Below, one piece after another: positions 50,492-59,335 of a DNA stretch of 64,000 nucleotides (its first letter is position 1; each line of letters begins with the position of its first letter). The notes beneath the pieces are model-generated. The model had not been told where the DNA came from, did no database searches, and saw only the letters and a program-made list of their open reading frames with translations. Position numbers and translations under genes: made by a program. The DNA comes from Clostridiales bacterium (GTDB lineage: Bacteria; Bacillota; Clostridia; Christensenellales; Pumilibacteraceae), in assembly GCA_022508505.1 (NCBI GenBank), contig JAFLVC010000003.1, positions 1 to 64,000 on the forward strand, given 5' to 3'.

Positions 50492-51607
50492 ATGAAAGAC
50501 AGCAGAATGACGCAGCTTGCCCATAACCTTGTGGACTACTCCGTCGCCGCCAAAAAGGGCGACAAGGTGTTGATTGAGGCGTTTGACGTGCCCCATCCGC
50601 TCATCACCGAGATTGTAAAAGCGGTGTACGAGGCGGGCGCGATGGCGTTTGTCACCAACATCGATACGCGCGTTCGCGCCGAGCTCTTGAAGGGTGCGAG
50701 CGACGAACAGCTTAAAACTTGGGCTAAGCACGACGCCGAGTTTATGGCGGACATGGACTGCTACATCGGTGTTCGCGGTTCTCACAACGCCTACGAAAAT
50801 TCGTCGGTGCCGAGCGAGCGCATGGACGCATACCTCAGCCTTTACAACCATCCCGTTCACCACGAGCACCGCGTAAAGCACACGCGTTGGGTGGTGCTCC
50901 GCTATCCGTCGCCGTCCATGGCGCAGCTTGCCGGAATGTCGACGGAGGCGTTTGAGGATCATTACTTCAACGTCTGCAACCTCGACTATTCCAAGATGGA
51001 CAAGGCGATGAACGCGCTTCAAAAGCTGATGAACAAGACGGACAAGGTGCGCCTCGTCGCAAAGGACACCGATTTGACGTTCTCCATTAAGGATATTCCC
51101 GCGGTCAAGTGCGCGGGTCACATGAACATCCCCGACGGCGAGGTCTACACCGCGCCCGTCAAGAACTCGATAAACGGCAAGATAACCTACAACACTCCGT
51201 CGGTGTACAACGGCACCAAGTTCGAGTGGGTGTCGCTGACATTCAAGGACGGCAAGATAATCGAAGCCGACAGCTCTAACAAAGAAAAGTCGGACGCCAT
51301 TTTCAACACCGACGATGGCGCGCGGTACGTCGGCGAGTTCGCAATAGGTGTCAATCCGTACATCGTCGACGCGATAGGTGATATACTGTTTGACGAGAAG
51401 ATTTCGGGCTCGATACACTTCACGCCCGGCTGCTGCTACGACGACGCGTATAACGGCAATATTTCGGCGGTGCATTGGGACCTCGTTCTGCGCCAGACTC
51501 CGGCGTTCGGCGGCGGCAAGATTTACTTTGACGACGTGCTCATCCGCGACAACGGCAGGTTCGTCCTCAAAGAGCTCGAGTGCCTAAATCCGGAGAATTT
51601 GAAGTAG
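50492..51607 (+). CDS. M29-family aminopeptidase
   Basis: Cytoplasmic metallo-aminopeptidase (AmpS/thermophilic aminopeptidase family), 371 residues. C-terminal catalytic domain motifs: NIPDGEVYTAPV with metal Glu, HFTPGCCYDDAY and SAVHWDLVL with metal-binding His and Asp. Start at the ATG after AGGAG; the frame extends 18 bases upstream. Two palindromic repeats follow the stop instead of an ordinary terminator. Confidence 0.92.
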   Translation: MKDSRMTQLAHNLVDYSVAAKKGDKVLIEAFDVPHPLITEIVKAVYEAGAMAFVTNIDTRVRAELLKGASDEQLKTWAKHDAEFMADMDCYIGVRGSHNAYENSSVPSERMDAYLSLYNHPVHHEHRVKHTRWVVLRYPSPSMAQLAGMSTEAFEDHYFNVCNLDYSKMDKAMNALQKLMNKTDKVRLVAKDTDLTFSIKDIPAVKCAGHMNIPDGEVYTAPVKNSINGKITYNTPSVYNGTKFEWVSLTFKDGKIIEADSSNKEKSDAIFNTDDGARYVGEFAIGVNPYIVDAIGDILFDEKISGSIHFTPGCCYDDAYNGNISAVHWDLVLRQTPAFGGGKIYFDDVLIRDNGRFVLKELECLNPENLK

Positions 51608-51611
51608 TTTC

Positions 51612-51668
51612 ACATCCCCTCAGTCTGCCGCAAGCGGCAGCCAGCTCCCCTTATTAAGGGGAGCCTAA
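51612..51668. repeat. palindromic dispersed repeat, copy 2
   Basis: Same CATCCCCTCAGTC box and AGCTCCCCTT...AAGGGGAGC stem as copy 1; the variable hairpin is TGCCG/CGGCA. Confidence 0.75.
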
Positions 51669-51721
51669 CATCCCCTCAGTCGCATAAATGCGACAGCTCT
51701 CCTAAATTCAAGGGGAGCATA
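51668..51721. repeat. palindromic dispersed repeat, copy 3
   Basis: Adjoins copy 2 head to tail. Hairpin GTCGCAT/ATGCGAC; the last stem is imperfect (AGCTCTCCT / AAGGGGAGC). Confidence 0.7.
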
Positions 51722-51738
51722 ATATAAGGAAAATACCG

Positions 51739-52350
51739 ATGTTTGAACTTAAGTACAAGATAACCGACGCCGACTTCAAGGCGGTCAACAAGCGCATATT
51801 TTTGCAGTACTTCATTCCGTATGTGATTGTCGCGCTTATGGGAATAGGCGCAGGGATTACGGCGATTGCGCTTCGCCCTAAGACCGAGCTTTTCGCGCTC
51901 GGCATAATCCTCATCGTGCTCGCCGGAATACTTTTGGCGTGCGCCGTGTTCATGGCAATCGCGCCCAAAAACTTCGTCGTGTCGGCACTCAACACCGACG
52001 ACAATATCGAGCGCACGCTCGAAATAGGCGAGAGCGCGGTAACAATCAAGACGCCCGACAAGTCGGATATAACTGTGCGCTATTCGGAGATACTGCGCAT
52101 AAAGATAAAAAAGGATTACGCACTGCTTTATGTCGATAAGGGCTCGGCGGTTCTCGTAAAGGACGCGATAGTGAGCGGCGGAAGCTTTACAGAGCTTTGC
52201 GAGCTTTTGAAGAGCAAGACGGTGAACGCACCCGTCGAAGCCGCACCCGTCGAAACAACGCCCACAGCGGAAGAGGGTAAACCAGAAGCTACGACAGAGC
52301 CCGAACAAAACGAGGAAGCGGGCGAGGCAGAAGAAACGTCGGCAGAATAA
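51739..52350 (+). CDS. YcxB-like membrane protein
   Basis: 203 residues. Two adjacent membrane helices (about 24-46 and 53-75) followed by a PH-like YcxB C-terminal domain (DITVRYSEILRIKIKKDYALLYVDKGSAVLV) and a Pro/Glu/Ala-rich acidic tail of about 45 residues. Function of the family is unknown. AAGGAAA ribosome site. Confidence 0.8.
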   Translation: MFELKYKITDADFKAVNKRIFLQYFIPYVIVALMGIGAGITAIALRPKTELFALGIILIVLAGILLACAVFMAIAPKNFVVSALNTDDNIERTLEIGESAVTIKTPDKSDITVRYSEILRIKIKKDYALLYVDKGSAVLVKDAIVSGGSFTELCELLKSKTVNAPVEAAPVETTPTAEEGKPEATTEPEQNEEAGEAEETSAE

Positions 52351-52371
52351 TTTGCCGTATTGAAAGTCCGC

Positions 52372-52600
52372 TTGCAAAAGTGGCGTTGAGCAATTCATAA
52401 CGACACAAAACTCCTCGGGTGTAACGTAAAATCACCGATGGCAGTAAACACACGACAAAAATCCAATCTGTGATTGGTCGGGTGTAACAAACTGTTGTAT
52501 TACAGTCCCTATTGCAAAAGTGGCGTCGAGCAATTCATAACGACACAAAACTCCTCGGGTGTAACAATAAACTATTCACATAAGTAAACACACGACATTA
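52372..52600. repeat. 140-base tandem repeat upstream of gap
   Basis: A 54-base segment at 52372-52425 recurs at 52512-52565 with one mismatch, and AGTAAACACACGACA recurs at 52443 and 52583, the same 140-base period. A third partial TCGGGTGTAACA is at 52478. No open frame of note; the gene-free stretch 52351-52667 otherwise holds only the gap promoter. Confidence 0.85.
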
Positions 52601-52606
52601 AAAAAG

Positions 52607-52635
52607 TTGACTTACCTTTTTTAAGGTGGTAAAAT
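52607..52635 (+). promoter_or_regulatory. promoter of gap with spacer palindrome
   Basis: -35 TTGACT (52607-52612), 17-base spacer, -10 TAAAAT (52630-52635). The spacer contains ACCTTTTTTAAGGT (52614-52627), a perfect palindrome that could be an operator. Confidence 0.75.
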
Positions 52636-52667
52636 ATAGAAAACAACAAAACTTTCGGAGGTTTTTC

Positions 52668-53747
52668 ATGGCAAACGTTAAAAACGTAAAAGTAGCGATC
52701 AACGGCTTCGGGCGCATCGGTCGCCTCGCATTCCGTCAAATGTTCGGCGCTAAGGGTTACGAGATCGTAGCGATCAACGACCTTACCAGCCCGGCAATGC
52801 TCGCAAATCTTCTCAAATACGACACCGCTCAGGGCGGCTACTGCGGCACGATCGGTGAGAACACTCACACCGTCACGTCCAAAGAGCCCGTGTACGAGGC
52901 GGACGGCAAGACCGTCAAGGTCCCCGGCTCGATAACCGTCGACGGCAAGGAAATCACCATTTACGCCATGCCCAAAGCGCAGGATCTGCCTTGGGGCAAG
53001 CTCGGTGTTGACGTAGTTCTCGAGTGCACCGGCTTCTACTGCTCGAAGGAAAAGTCGCAGGCGCACATCGACGCGGGCGCGAAAAAGGTCATCATCTCGG
53101 CTCCCGCCGGCAACGACCTCCCGACGATTGTTTACAGCGTCAACGAGAAGTCGCTCAAAAAGACGGACACCATCATCTCGGCGGCGAGCTGCACGACCAA
53201 CTGCCTCGCTCCCATGGCAAAGGCGCTCAACGACTACGCACCCATTCAGTCGGGTATCATGAGCACTATTCACGCCTACACCGGCGACCAAATGATTCTC
53301 GACGGCCCGCACCGCAAGGGCGACATGAGAAGGGCTCGCGCGGGCGCGGCTAACATCGTTCCCAACTCGACGGGCGCGGCGAAGGCAATCGGCCTCGTCA
53401 TTCCCGAGCTCAACGGCAAGCTTATCGGCTCGGCACAGCGCGTTCCCGTTACGACCGGCTCGACGACCATTCTCACCGCCGTCGTCAAGGGCAAGGACAT
53501 CACCAAGGAAGGCATTAACGCCGCGATGAAGGAAGCCGCCAACGAGTCCTACGGCTACAACGAGGACCAGATCGTTTCGAGCGACGTTATCGGCATGAAG
53601 TACGGTTCGCTGTTCGACTCCACGCAGACCATGGTAAGCAAAATCGCCGACGACCTCTATCAGGTCCAGGTCGTTTCCTGGTATGACAACGAGAACTCGT
53701 ACACCAGCCAGATGGTTCGCACGATCAAGTACTTCGCGGAACTGTAA
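52668..53747 (+). CDS. gap: glyceraldehyde-3-phosphate dehydrogenase
   Basis: NAD-dependent glycolytic dehydrogenase. 359 residues, slightly longer than the typical 335-340 owing to loop extensions in the NAD domain ([20 protein letters not shown]). [13 protein letters not shown], catalytic Cys in [41 protein letters not shown] and SWYDNENSY. Start at the ATG 7 bases after CGGAGG. Alone in its transcript, with terminator. Confidence 0.97.
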   Translation: MANVKNVKVAINGFGRIGRLAFRQMFGAKGYEIVAINDLTSPAMLANLLKYDTAQGGYCGTIGENTHTVTSKEPVYEADGKTVKVPGSITVDGKEITIYAMPKAQDLPWGKLGVDVVLECTGFYCSKEKSQAHIDAGAKKVIISAPAGNDLPTIVYSVNEKSLKKTDTIISAASCTTNCLAPMAKALNDYAPIQSGIMSTIHAYTGDQMILDGPHRKGDMRRARAGAANIVPNSTGAAKAIGLVIPELNGKLIGSAQRVPVTTGSTTILTAVVKGKDITKEGINAAMKEAANESYGYNEDQIVSSDVIGMKYGSLFDSTQTMVSKIADDLYQVQVVSWYDNENSYTSQMVRTIKYFAEL

Positions 53748-53783
53748 GACAGCGAATAAATAAATACCGAAAAGCAAATAATT

Positions 53784-53816
53784 AAAGCGCCGGATTTATA
53801 TGTCGGCGCTTTTTTC
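53784..53816 (+). terminator. terminator after gap
   Basis: AAGCGCCG / CGGCGCTT with an 11-base loop and T6. Confidence 0.85.
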
Positions 53817-53863
53817 ATTCACTAAAAGTTTCTTGCCTACTTATTTTCAGAGAAGTATGGGTA

Positions 53864-53892
53864 TTGACAAGGCAAATAAAAAGTGCTAATAT
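53864..53892 (+). promoter_or_regulatory. promoter of the LytTR two-component operon
   Basis: -35 TTGACA (53864-53869), 17-base spacer, -10 TAATAT (53887-53892). The 90-base leader contains small hairpins GAGCG/CGCTC and CCCGA/TCGGG before the GAGGAGG site. Confidence 0.75.
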
Positions 53893-53986
53893 TATCGGCA
53901 GACGCAAATCGAGCGGTACGCTCATAATCGCTCCATCACCCGAAAATCGGGAGGGGGGATACCTAATATAAAAGAGGAGGACGCCC

Positions 53987-54706
53987 GTGGTTACCGAAGA
54001 AATTCACATAGCGTGCATAGAAGACAACGACGCCGACGCGGAAAAGCTTCAGTCGTTCATATCGCGATATTTCGAAACGACAGGCGGCAAGTACGAGTTC
54101 AAGCGGTTCTCTTCGCCGACGAGCTTTTTCGACAAGTATGTTTCGTACTTCGATATAGTGTTTATGGATATAGAAATGCCGAATATGAACGGCATGGAAG
54201 CGTCCAAAAAGATACGCGAAAGCAACAAGGACGTCGCGATAATTTTCGTTACAAACCTCGCACAGTACGCTGTCGACGGGTACTCGGTCAACGCGTTCGA
54301 CTTTATCATCAAGCCGATAGAGTATGCCAACTTCAAACTGCGCTTTAACCGCGCGGTGTCGTTTGTCACGTCGCGCAGCGAAAAGATAGTGATTAAGGAA
54401 ACAAACAACATCGCTCAGACCATGCCGATTTCGCAGATTAAGTTCGTCGAGGTGTTCGGACACCAGATAATTTACCACACGGCGAGCGGCGACTTTTCGG
54501 AGCGCGGCACTCTTGCCGACGTCGAAAACCGCCTTTCTTCGCACGGGTTTTACAAGTGCAACAATTGTTACCTCGTCAACATACGCTTTGTGGAGCGGAT
54601 AGACAACACTACAATCACGATAGCGGGCACCGAGCTCGAGATTTCGCGGCGCAAAAAGAAGGGGTTTATGGAAGCCCTCACGAGATATTACAGCGAGGGG
54701 ATTTAG
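53987..54706 (+). CDS. LytTR-family response regulator
   Basis: 239 residues from a GTG start 6 bases after GAGGAGG. Receiver domain (about 5-120) with CIEDNDADAEKL acidic pocket, phospho-acceptor Asp61 in FMDIEMPNMNG and Lys in FIIKPIE; C-terminal LytTR DNA-binding domain (about 140-239: QIKFVEVFGHQIIYHT, FYKCNNCYLVNIRFVERID, ISRRKKKGF). AgrA/VirR/LytR-like regulators typically control surface or secreted proteins. The kinase gene begins 3 bases after the stop. Confidence 0.95.
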   Translation: MVTEEIHIACIEDNDADAEKLQSFISRYFETTGGKYEFKRFSSPTSFFDKYVSYFDIVFMDIEMPNMNGMEASKKIRESNKDVAIIFVTNLAQYAVDGYSVNAFDFIIKPIEYANFKLRFNRAVSFVTSRSEKIVIKETNNIAQTMPISQIKFVEVFGHQIIYHTASGDFSERGTLADVENRLSSHGFYKCNNCYLVNIRFVERIDNTTITIAGTELEISRRKKKGFMEALTRYYSEGI

Positions 54707-54709
54707 TCG

Positions 54710-56074
54710 ATGTCGCCGCTGTTTTGGTTCCGTCCCATATTTATCGTCCTGCTGTTTGCGGCTGAGAGCTTTTTCTGCTTCAAGCTGAAGCGCAGAAAGG
54801 GCTTTGCGTGGAAGTTTCCGGTGTGCGCCGCGGCGTGCATAGGGCTCGCTTTTGCCATACCGTACAAGATAGACAACGCAGTGTACGGCGCATTCATGTT
54901 TTTCGTGCTGTTCGCGCTCACTCTCGCAACCGGCATGATAGTCTTTGACGAACCGATAAAAAACATTCTGTTCTGCGCGATAGCGGGGTATACCGTCCAG
55001 CACATAGCGTCCGAGCTGTGCGAGGTGTTCAACTCGATAATGGTGTGCTATTCCAAGTACCGTTTCGACATTTACGACATATACGTCCCGGCAAAGGTGG
55101 ACACGAGCAGCTTCCTGATTCTGACCGTGTACGCCATAATCTATGTGTGGGTGTATCTCACCGTGCTCAAAATGGTAGTGCCAAAGGTGGAGAAGTACAA
55201 GATTCTCCAGACCGACAACCGCGTCGTGCTCGCGCTTGCCGCGCTAATCGTGCTTATCGATATAATTATGAGTTCGATTATTACATATCTTTTGCCGTAC
55301 ACGACGCTCGCGCCGCTCGGGCGAAACACCAGCTTCGGCGTGATGTTGCTCTTACACGGCTACAACATTCTGTGCTGTTCACTCGCAATCATTCTCGCGC
55401 TTGAGCTTCCGCGCCGAAGGGGCGCCGAAAATGAGCTAAAGCTGATACGCCAGCTCAACCACAGCAAAAAGGATCAGTACGCGGCGGCAAAGGCGAATAT
55501 CGAGCTTATCAACATGAAGTGCCACGACCTAAAGCACCGCACGCTCGAGCTCCTCGGCGACAGGGCGGACGACAGTGAAATGAAAGAAATACGCGACATG
55601 ATAGATATTTACGACTCGGCGTACAGCACCGAAAACGAGGCGCTCAACGTAGTGCTCATGGAAAAAAGCCTCATCTGCAAGCACATGAACATCAACCTTT
55701 CGGTGATTGCGGACGGCGCGAAGCTCGGGTTCATGCGCGAGACCGATATATACGCGCTGTTCGGCAACATTTTGGACAACGCGATAGAGGCGGTGTGCAA
55801 GCTGGACGGCGGTCGGTCGATAGGGCTCAATATCAAGACGGCAAACAGCTTCCTCATAATAAACGCGTTCAACGAATTTCAAGGCGATCTCAAAATGGCG
55901 AGCGGTCTGCCGCAAACGACCAAAAAGGACGCAAGGCACCACGGCTACGGGCTAAAGAGCGTCAGATACATTGTGGACAAGTACAACGGCGAAATGACAA
56001 TTTCGACAAAGGACTCTATATTTAACCTTACGATAGCGTTTGCCGAGCCGACTGTGCAAGAGCCTTCCGAATAG
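54710..56074 (+). CDS. GHKL-type membrane sensor kinase (AgrC/LytS-like)
   Basis: 454 residues. Six predicted membrane helices in the first 235 residues, then a coiled dimerisation region with the phospho-His in NMKCHDLKHRTLEL and a GHKL ATPase with N box FGNILDNAIEAV and G box GYGLKSVRYIVDKYNG. Layout is like peptide-sensing AgrC kinases, but no AgrB/AgrD-like gene is seen nearby, so the ligand is unknown. Cognate regulator is immediately upstream. No terminator is evident before the lipoprotein genes, although their own leader of 160 bases contains inverted repeats. Confidence 0.93.
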   Translation: MSPLFWFRPIFIVLLFAAESFFCFKLKRRKGFAWKFPVCAAACIGLAFAIPYKIDNAVYGAFMFFVLFALTLATGMIVFDEPIKNILFCAIAGYTVQHIASELCEVFNSIMVCYSKYRFDIYDIYVPAKVDTSSFLILTVYAIIYVWVYLTVLKMVVPKVEKYKILQTDNRVVLALAALIVLIDIIMSSIITYLLPYTTLAPLGRNTSFGVMLLLHGYNILCCSLAIILALELPRRRGAENELKLIRQLNHSKKDQYAAAKANIELINMKCHDLKHRTLELLGDRADDSEMKEIRDMIDIYDSAYSTENEALNVVLMEKSLICKHMNINLSVIADGAKLGFMRETDIYALFGNILDNAIEAVCKLDGGRSIGLNIKTANSFLIINAFNEFQGDLKMASGLPQTTKKDARHHGYGLKSVRYIVDKYNGEMTISTKDSIFNLTIAFAEPTVQEPSE

Positions 56075-56236
56075 CACAAGAAACACACGAATTTCGCCAT
56101 TTACGGTATCAAAATAACCACTTATGGCGGTTTTGTGGAATTATAACCATTAAATATGGTACGTTGCGCTCAGTAAATCCATAGTTTTGCGGAGCGCATT
56201 TTGCGTTTACGCAAAACCGAAAAATGGGGGAGGAAT
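56075..56236 (+). promoter_or_regulatory. inverted-repeat-rich leader of the lipoprotein operon
   Basis: CGCCAT...ATGGCG (56097-56134), ACCAT/ATGGT (near 56146-56161), TGCGCTC...GAGCGCA (56166-56200) and TTTTGCG-TTTA-CGCAAAA (56200-56218). These could be regulator sites or attenuator stems; I cannot assign them. Confidence 0.4.
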
Positions 56237-59218
56237 ATGAAGAAAAGAATAGCTCTTATCGTCTTCTTGGTCCTCGCGCTGTGTATGCTGTGCTTCGGCG
56301 TGGTATCCTGCGATTCGACGGCGGATGACGAACACCACCTCAAAAAGGTGGAGGCTCACGAGCCGACTTGCGAGGATGACGGCAACATCGAATATTACCG
56401 CTGCACCGACAAGTCGTGCGGAAAGCTCTTTAAGGACTCCAAGGGTAAGACTCAAACCACCCTTAAGGACGTCACTTTAGACAAGCTCGGCCACACCGGC
56501 GGCAAGGCGACCTGCCAAGAAAAGGCGGTCTGCACGAGGTGCGAGCAAGAGTACGGCGAGCTCGACACTTCCGAAAACGGACACTCCTGGAAAGCCGAGT
56601 GGAAGTATAAGGACGGCGAGGCGGGCGCGGAAGGTCATTACAAGGTCTGCGCGGACTGCGACGCCGAAAGTACTGTCGTAGCTCACAAACCCTTGATTAC
56701 CAAAGCGGGCAAGGAAGCCACCTGCGTTGATGACGGCTTGACCGCCGCAAGCGAGTGCGAGATCTGCGGTTATGTTATTTCCGAGCAGACCACGATTCCC
56801 GCGGCAGGGCACACGCTCGAGCACCGCAAGGTTCGCGCCGCCACCTGCGACGAGGACGGTTACAAGATTGAGCACTGGTACTGCACGACCTGCGAAAAGT
56901 ATTTCGACAGCGCCGAGTGCGAAGCCGATGACGAAATCGACGAGAACGAGGCAATAGAAAAGTCGTCCGGCCACGCGTACGGCGACTGGGAGTCCAATAA
57001 CGACGGCACGCACACCCGCACCTGCGGCAACAACAACACCCACAAAGAAACCGCGGACTGCCACGGCGGCGAAGCGACCTGCCAAGCTAAAGCGGAATGC
57101 GAGGATTGCCACACTGCGTACGGCGAGCTCGGCGACCACGACACGAAGGGCGCTCTCAAAAACGAGGGCGCAAGCGGACACTATCTCACTTGCAGCGTTT
57201 GCCACGAGCCTCAGGGCGAGATTGTCGAGCACAAGCTCGAAGTCGAGTACGGCGACGCCAACCACTGGGAGCAGTGCGATTGCGGCTACAAGACCGAGCC
57301 CGAGGATCACGAAGCGATTTCGATTACCGCAGCAATTAAGGCGGAAGCAAACGCAAAGCTTCTCGCAGGCTACACACTCACGGCGGGTGATATCATCGTC
57401 ACCGCGAAATGCGAGTGCGGACATACGTACACGGTAGAGGACGGCGTCGTTCTTCCCGAGAAGTCGCTCGAAATGGGCAACAACGAGATCGAAGTCGACT
57501 ACAACGGATTAAAGACGACGATAAACGTCAATGTCACCGACGAAGCGGCCAACACGCTCACGCTTATCGGCGCGACGTTTGCGGGCGGCAGCAATACGGC
57601 AGAGCTCAAACCCGGCGCGACGCTCCCCGCGGTAACGCTCGCGGCAGACAAGACGTTCTTCGGCTTCAAGGACGCGACGCAGGAATACTACACGCAGGAT
57701 ACATTCGTCATGCCTGCGGCAGATCTCACGATAACCGCGCTGTATGCCGAAGACATGGTGTTCTATGCGCCGTCTGACGGACAAGAGATCAAACCCACGG
57801 AAAATACGGCGGAGCACAGAATCTACAGAGACGAAAAGACCGGTAAAGACGTAATAGGCACGGAGATTACATTTAAACCCGAATATTCCGGTGCCGACGA
57901 AAAAACCGAGGAAAAAACATATAATGCCAGAGCTTCGAAAGATTCGGGTAGCCACAAAGTCAATACGCTTATTCCGGCATACGGCAGGTCGTTCTTGATG
58001 TTGGCTATTGTAAACGAGAATGATGAGGATTACAAGGTTCGTTATGAAGCCGAAAGCTGGGGCGTCAGAGGCGAGGTACTCATGGTTACCGCAAAAGCAC
58101 ACGCCACCACTTATGTTCCTTTCCGTTACGGCGACGATACTAAGAACGGTACATTCGAGTCGAGCGACCACAGAATCGCTTTGATGACCGAAACGCAAGA
58201 AGACGTTAAGCTCGGTTTCTACGGCTATATCGCAATTGACGGCTCGATGGCTGCTACAGGACTTAATGTTGCCGGAATTAAAACCATTTACTCGAACGGC
58301 GACACTTTTGACCTTTCGACAATGTCGGTCCAGGCTATTCTCGGTGAAAACAATTATCCCGTCGACATTTATAATTACACTGTTTCGGTCGAGGACGGCT
58401 CAACATGGAATAACAGTATCACTGAAATCGCGGTGTCAGCTCTGGGACTTGAGGCTGTTGTTAAGCTCAACGATTTGCATGACTGGACGGGCTTCGCCTT
58501 ATCGAAAGGTCTCGGCGACAAAAGCTGGTTGTCGGCAGAGTACACGAAGGTTACCGGCATAGACGGTACTCTGCAAACCGCGACTAAGTTTACCATAAGC
58601 GGCGGCGCAACAAGCGGACAATCGTCCACACTCCAAACACATACCGACAACTCCGCAACCAAATCTCAGAACTACAACGTACGAGTACCTGCGGCTTCGG
58701 CGCGCAACATCATGTATATCGTTACTTACACCGGAAGCAAAGCGATGTCCTTCAAGCTTGGTGGCGACAACGGTTCCGGTCCCGAGATGACTGTGCAGCC
58801 GGGCGATACCGAAAAAATATTTATCGGCTCCGTTACCGGAAATAAGTGGGGTGGTTGGATGATGATTACGCTCACTTCCGACGCTCCCGAAGACGGCGCA
58901 GTAATAGAAGTCTATGGCTACTTACAAACGAATGAAAACGAATTCTCGGCGATTGAAGTTCGCGGTGAGAGTCAGCACAAGACTGCTTACAGCGTCGGCG
59001 AAACGCTCGATGTGTCTAACCTCGTCATAAGGGGCGTACCGAGCGATGCAGGTTTGGCGAATGACGGAGATTACACTCTCAACATTACAAGCTACAAAGT
59101 CGAGATACTCGACCATGACGGCAACACATTTACCGAAGCCGACAGAGGTAAGACGTTCACGGTAAGAGTTTACTGGAACAATCTCGAAACGACTTTCACG
59201 GTGTCGGTTGCGGCGTAA
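56237..59218 (+). CDS. large cysteine-rich surface lipoprotein with repeated beta modules
   Basis: 993 residues. Signal peptide with lipobox VVSC, lipidated Cys25, so anchored on the outer face of the membrane. Residues about 40-400 hold eight or nine short Cys-rich modules (ATCxxDG...CxxC and ATCQxKAxCxxCxxxYGEL types; closing GH), likely small zinc- or disulfide-stabilised units seen in other Clostridia surface proteins. After a bacterial Ig-like segment (about 430-530) there are two copies of a beta module of about 200 residues, ending in an Ig-like strand pattern (AIDGSMA...; GETLDVSNLVI), also found once in the next protein. No catalytic domain. GGGGGAGG ribosome site; I use this ATG because it begins the signal peptide. 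Confidence 0.88.
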   Translation: MKKRIALIVFLVLALCMLCFGVVSCDSTADDEHHLKKVEAHEPTCEDDGNIEYYRCTDKSCGKLFKDSKGKTQTTLKDVTLDKLGHTGGKATCQEKAVCTRCEQEYGELDTSENGHSWKAEWKYKDGEAGAEGHYKVCADCDAESTVVAHKPLITKAGKEATCVDDGLTAASECEICGYVISEQTTIPAAGHTLEHRKVRAATCDEDGYKIEHWYCTTCEKYFDSAECEADDEIDENEAIEKSSGHAYGDWESNNDGTHTRTCGNNNTHKETADCHGGEATCQAKAECEDCHTAYGELGDHDTKGALKNEGASGHYLTCSVCHEPQGEIVEHKLEVEYGDANHWEQCDCGYKTEPEDHEAISITAAIKAEANAKLLAGYTLTAGDIIVTAKCECGHTYTVEDGVVLPEKSLEMGNNEIEVDYNGLKTTINVNVTDEAANTLTLIGATFAGGSNTAELKPGATLPAVTLAADKTFFGFKDATQEYYTQDTFVMPAADLTITALYAEDMVFYAPSDGQEIKPTENTAEHRIYRDEKTGKDVIGTEITFKPEYSGADEKTEEKTYNARASKDSGSHKVNTLIPAYGRSFLMLAIVNENDEDYKVRYEAESWGVRGEVLMVTAKAHATTYVPFRYGDDTKNGTFESSDHRIALMTETQEDVKLGFYGYIAIDGSMAATGLNVAGIKTIYSNGDTFDLSTMSVQAILGENNYPVDIYNYTVSVEDGSTWNNSITEIAVSALGLEAVVKLNDLHDWTGFALSKGLGDKSWLSAEYTKVTGIDGTLQTATKFTISGGATSGQSSTLQTHTDNSATKSQNYNVRVPAASARNIMYIVTYTGSKAMSFKLGGDNGSGPEMTVQPGDTEKIFIGSVTGNKWGGWMMITLTSDAPEDGAVIEVYGYLQTNENEFSAIEVRGESQHKTAYSVGETLDVSNLVIRGVPSDAGLANDGDYTLNITSYKVEILDHDGNTFTEADRGKTFTVRVYWNNLETTFTVSVAA

Positions 59219-59246
59219 AACAACAAGCACGACCTCCTATATTTTG

Positions 59247-59282
59247 AGCATCCCGATTTCCTGTTCGGGGAGTCGGGATGCT
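59247..59282 (+). terminator. hairpin between the two lipoprotein genes
   Basis: AGCATCCCGA / TCGGGATGCT with a 16-base loop; the following sequence is T-rich but interrupted, so termination may be partial. Confidence 0.55.
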
Positions 59283-59335
59283 TAAATTTTACCTTTTTCG
59301 TAGGCGATAAGCCGAATATAAAACGGAGCAATGCA

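Noticed and set aside
52372..52565. Two 54-base repeats considered as a CRISPR array
   Set aside because: Only two copies at 140-base spacing, spacer itself partly repeated, no cas genes.
52572..53777. Minus-strand open frame of 401 residues opposite gap
   Set aside because: Shadow of GAPDH; composition typical of antisense frames here.
53817..56236. AgrB/AgrD-type peptide pheromone genes next to the AgrC-like kinase
   Set aside because: No small peptide gene with ribosome site and no AgrB-like membrane protease seen on either strand.
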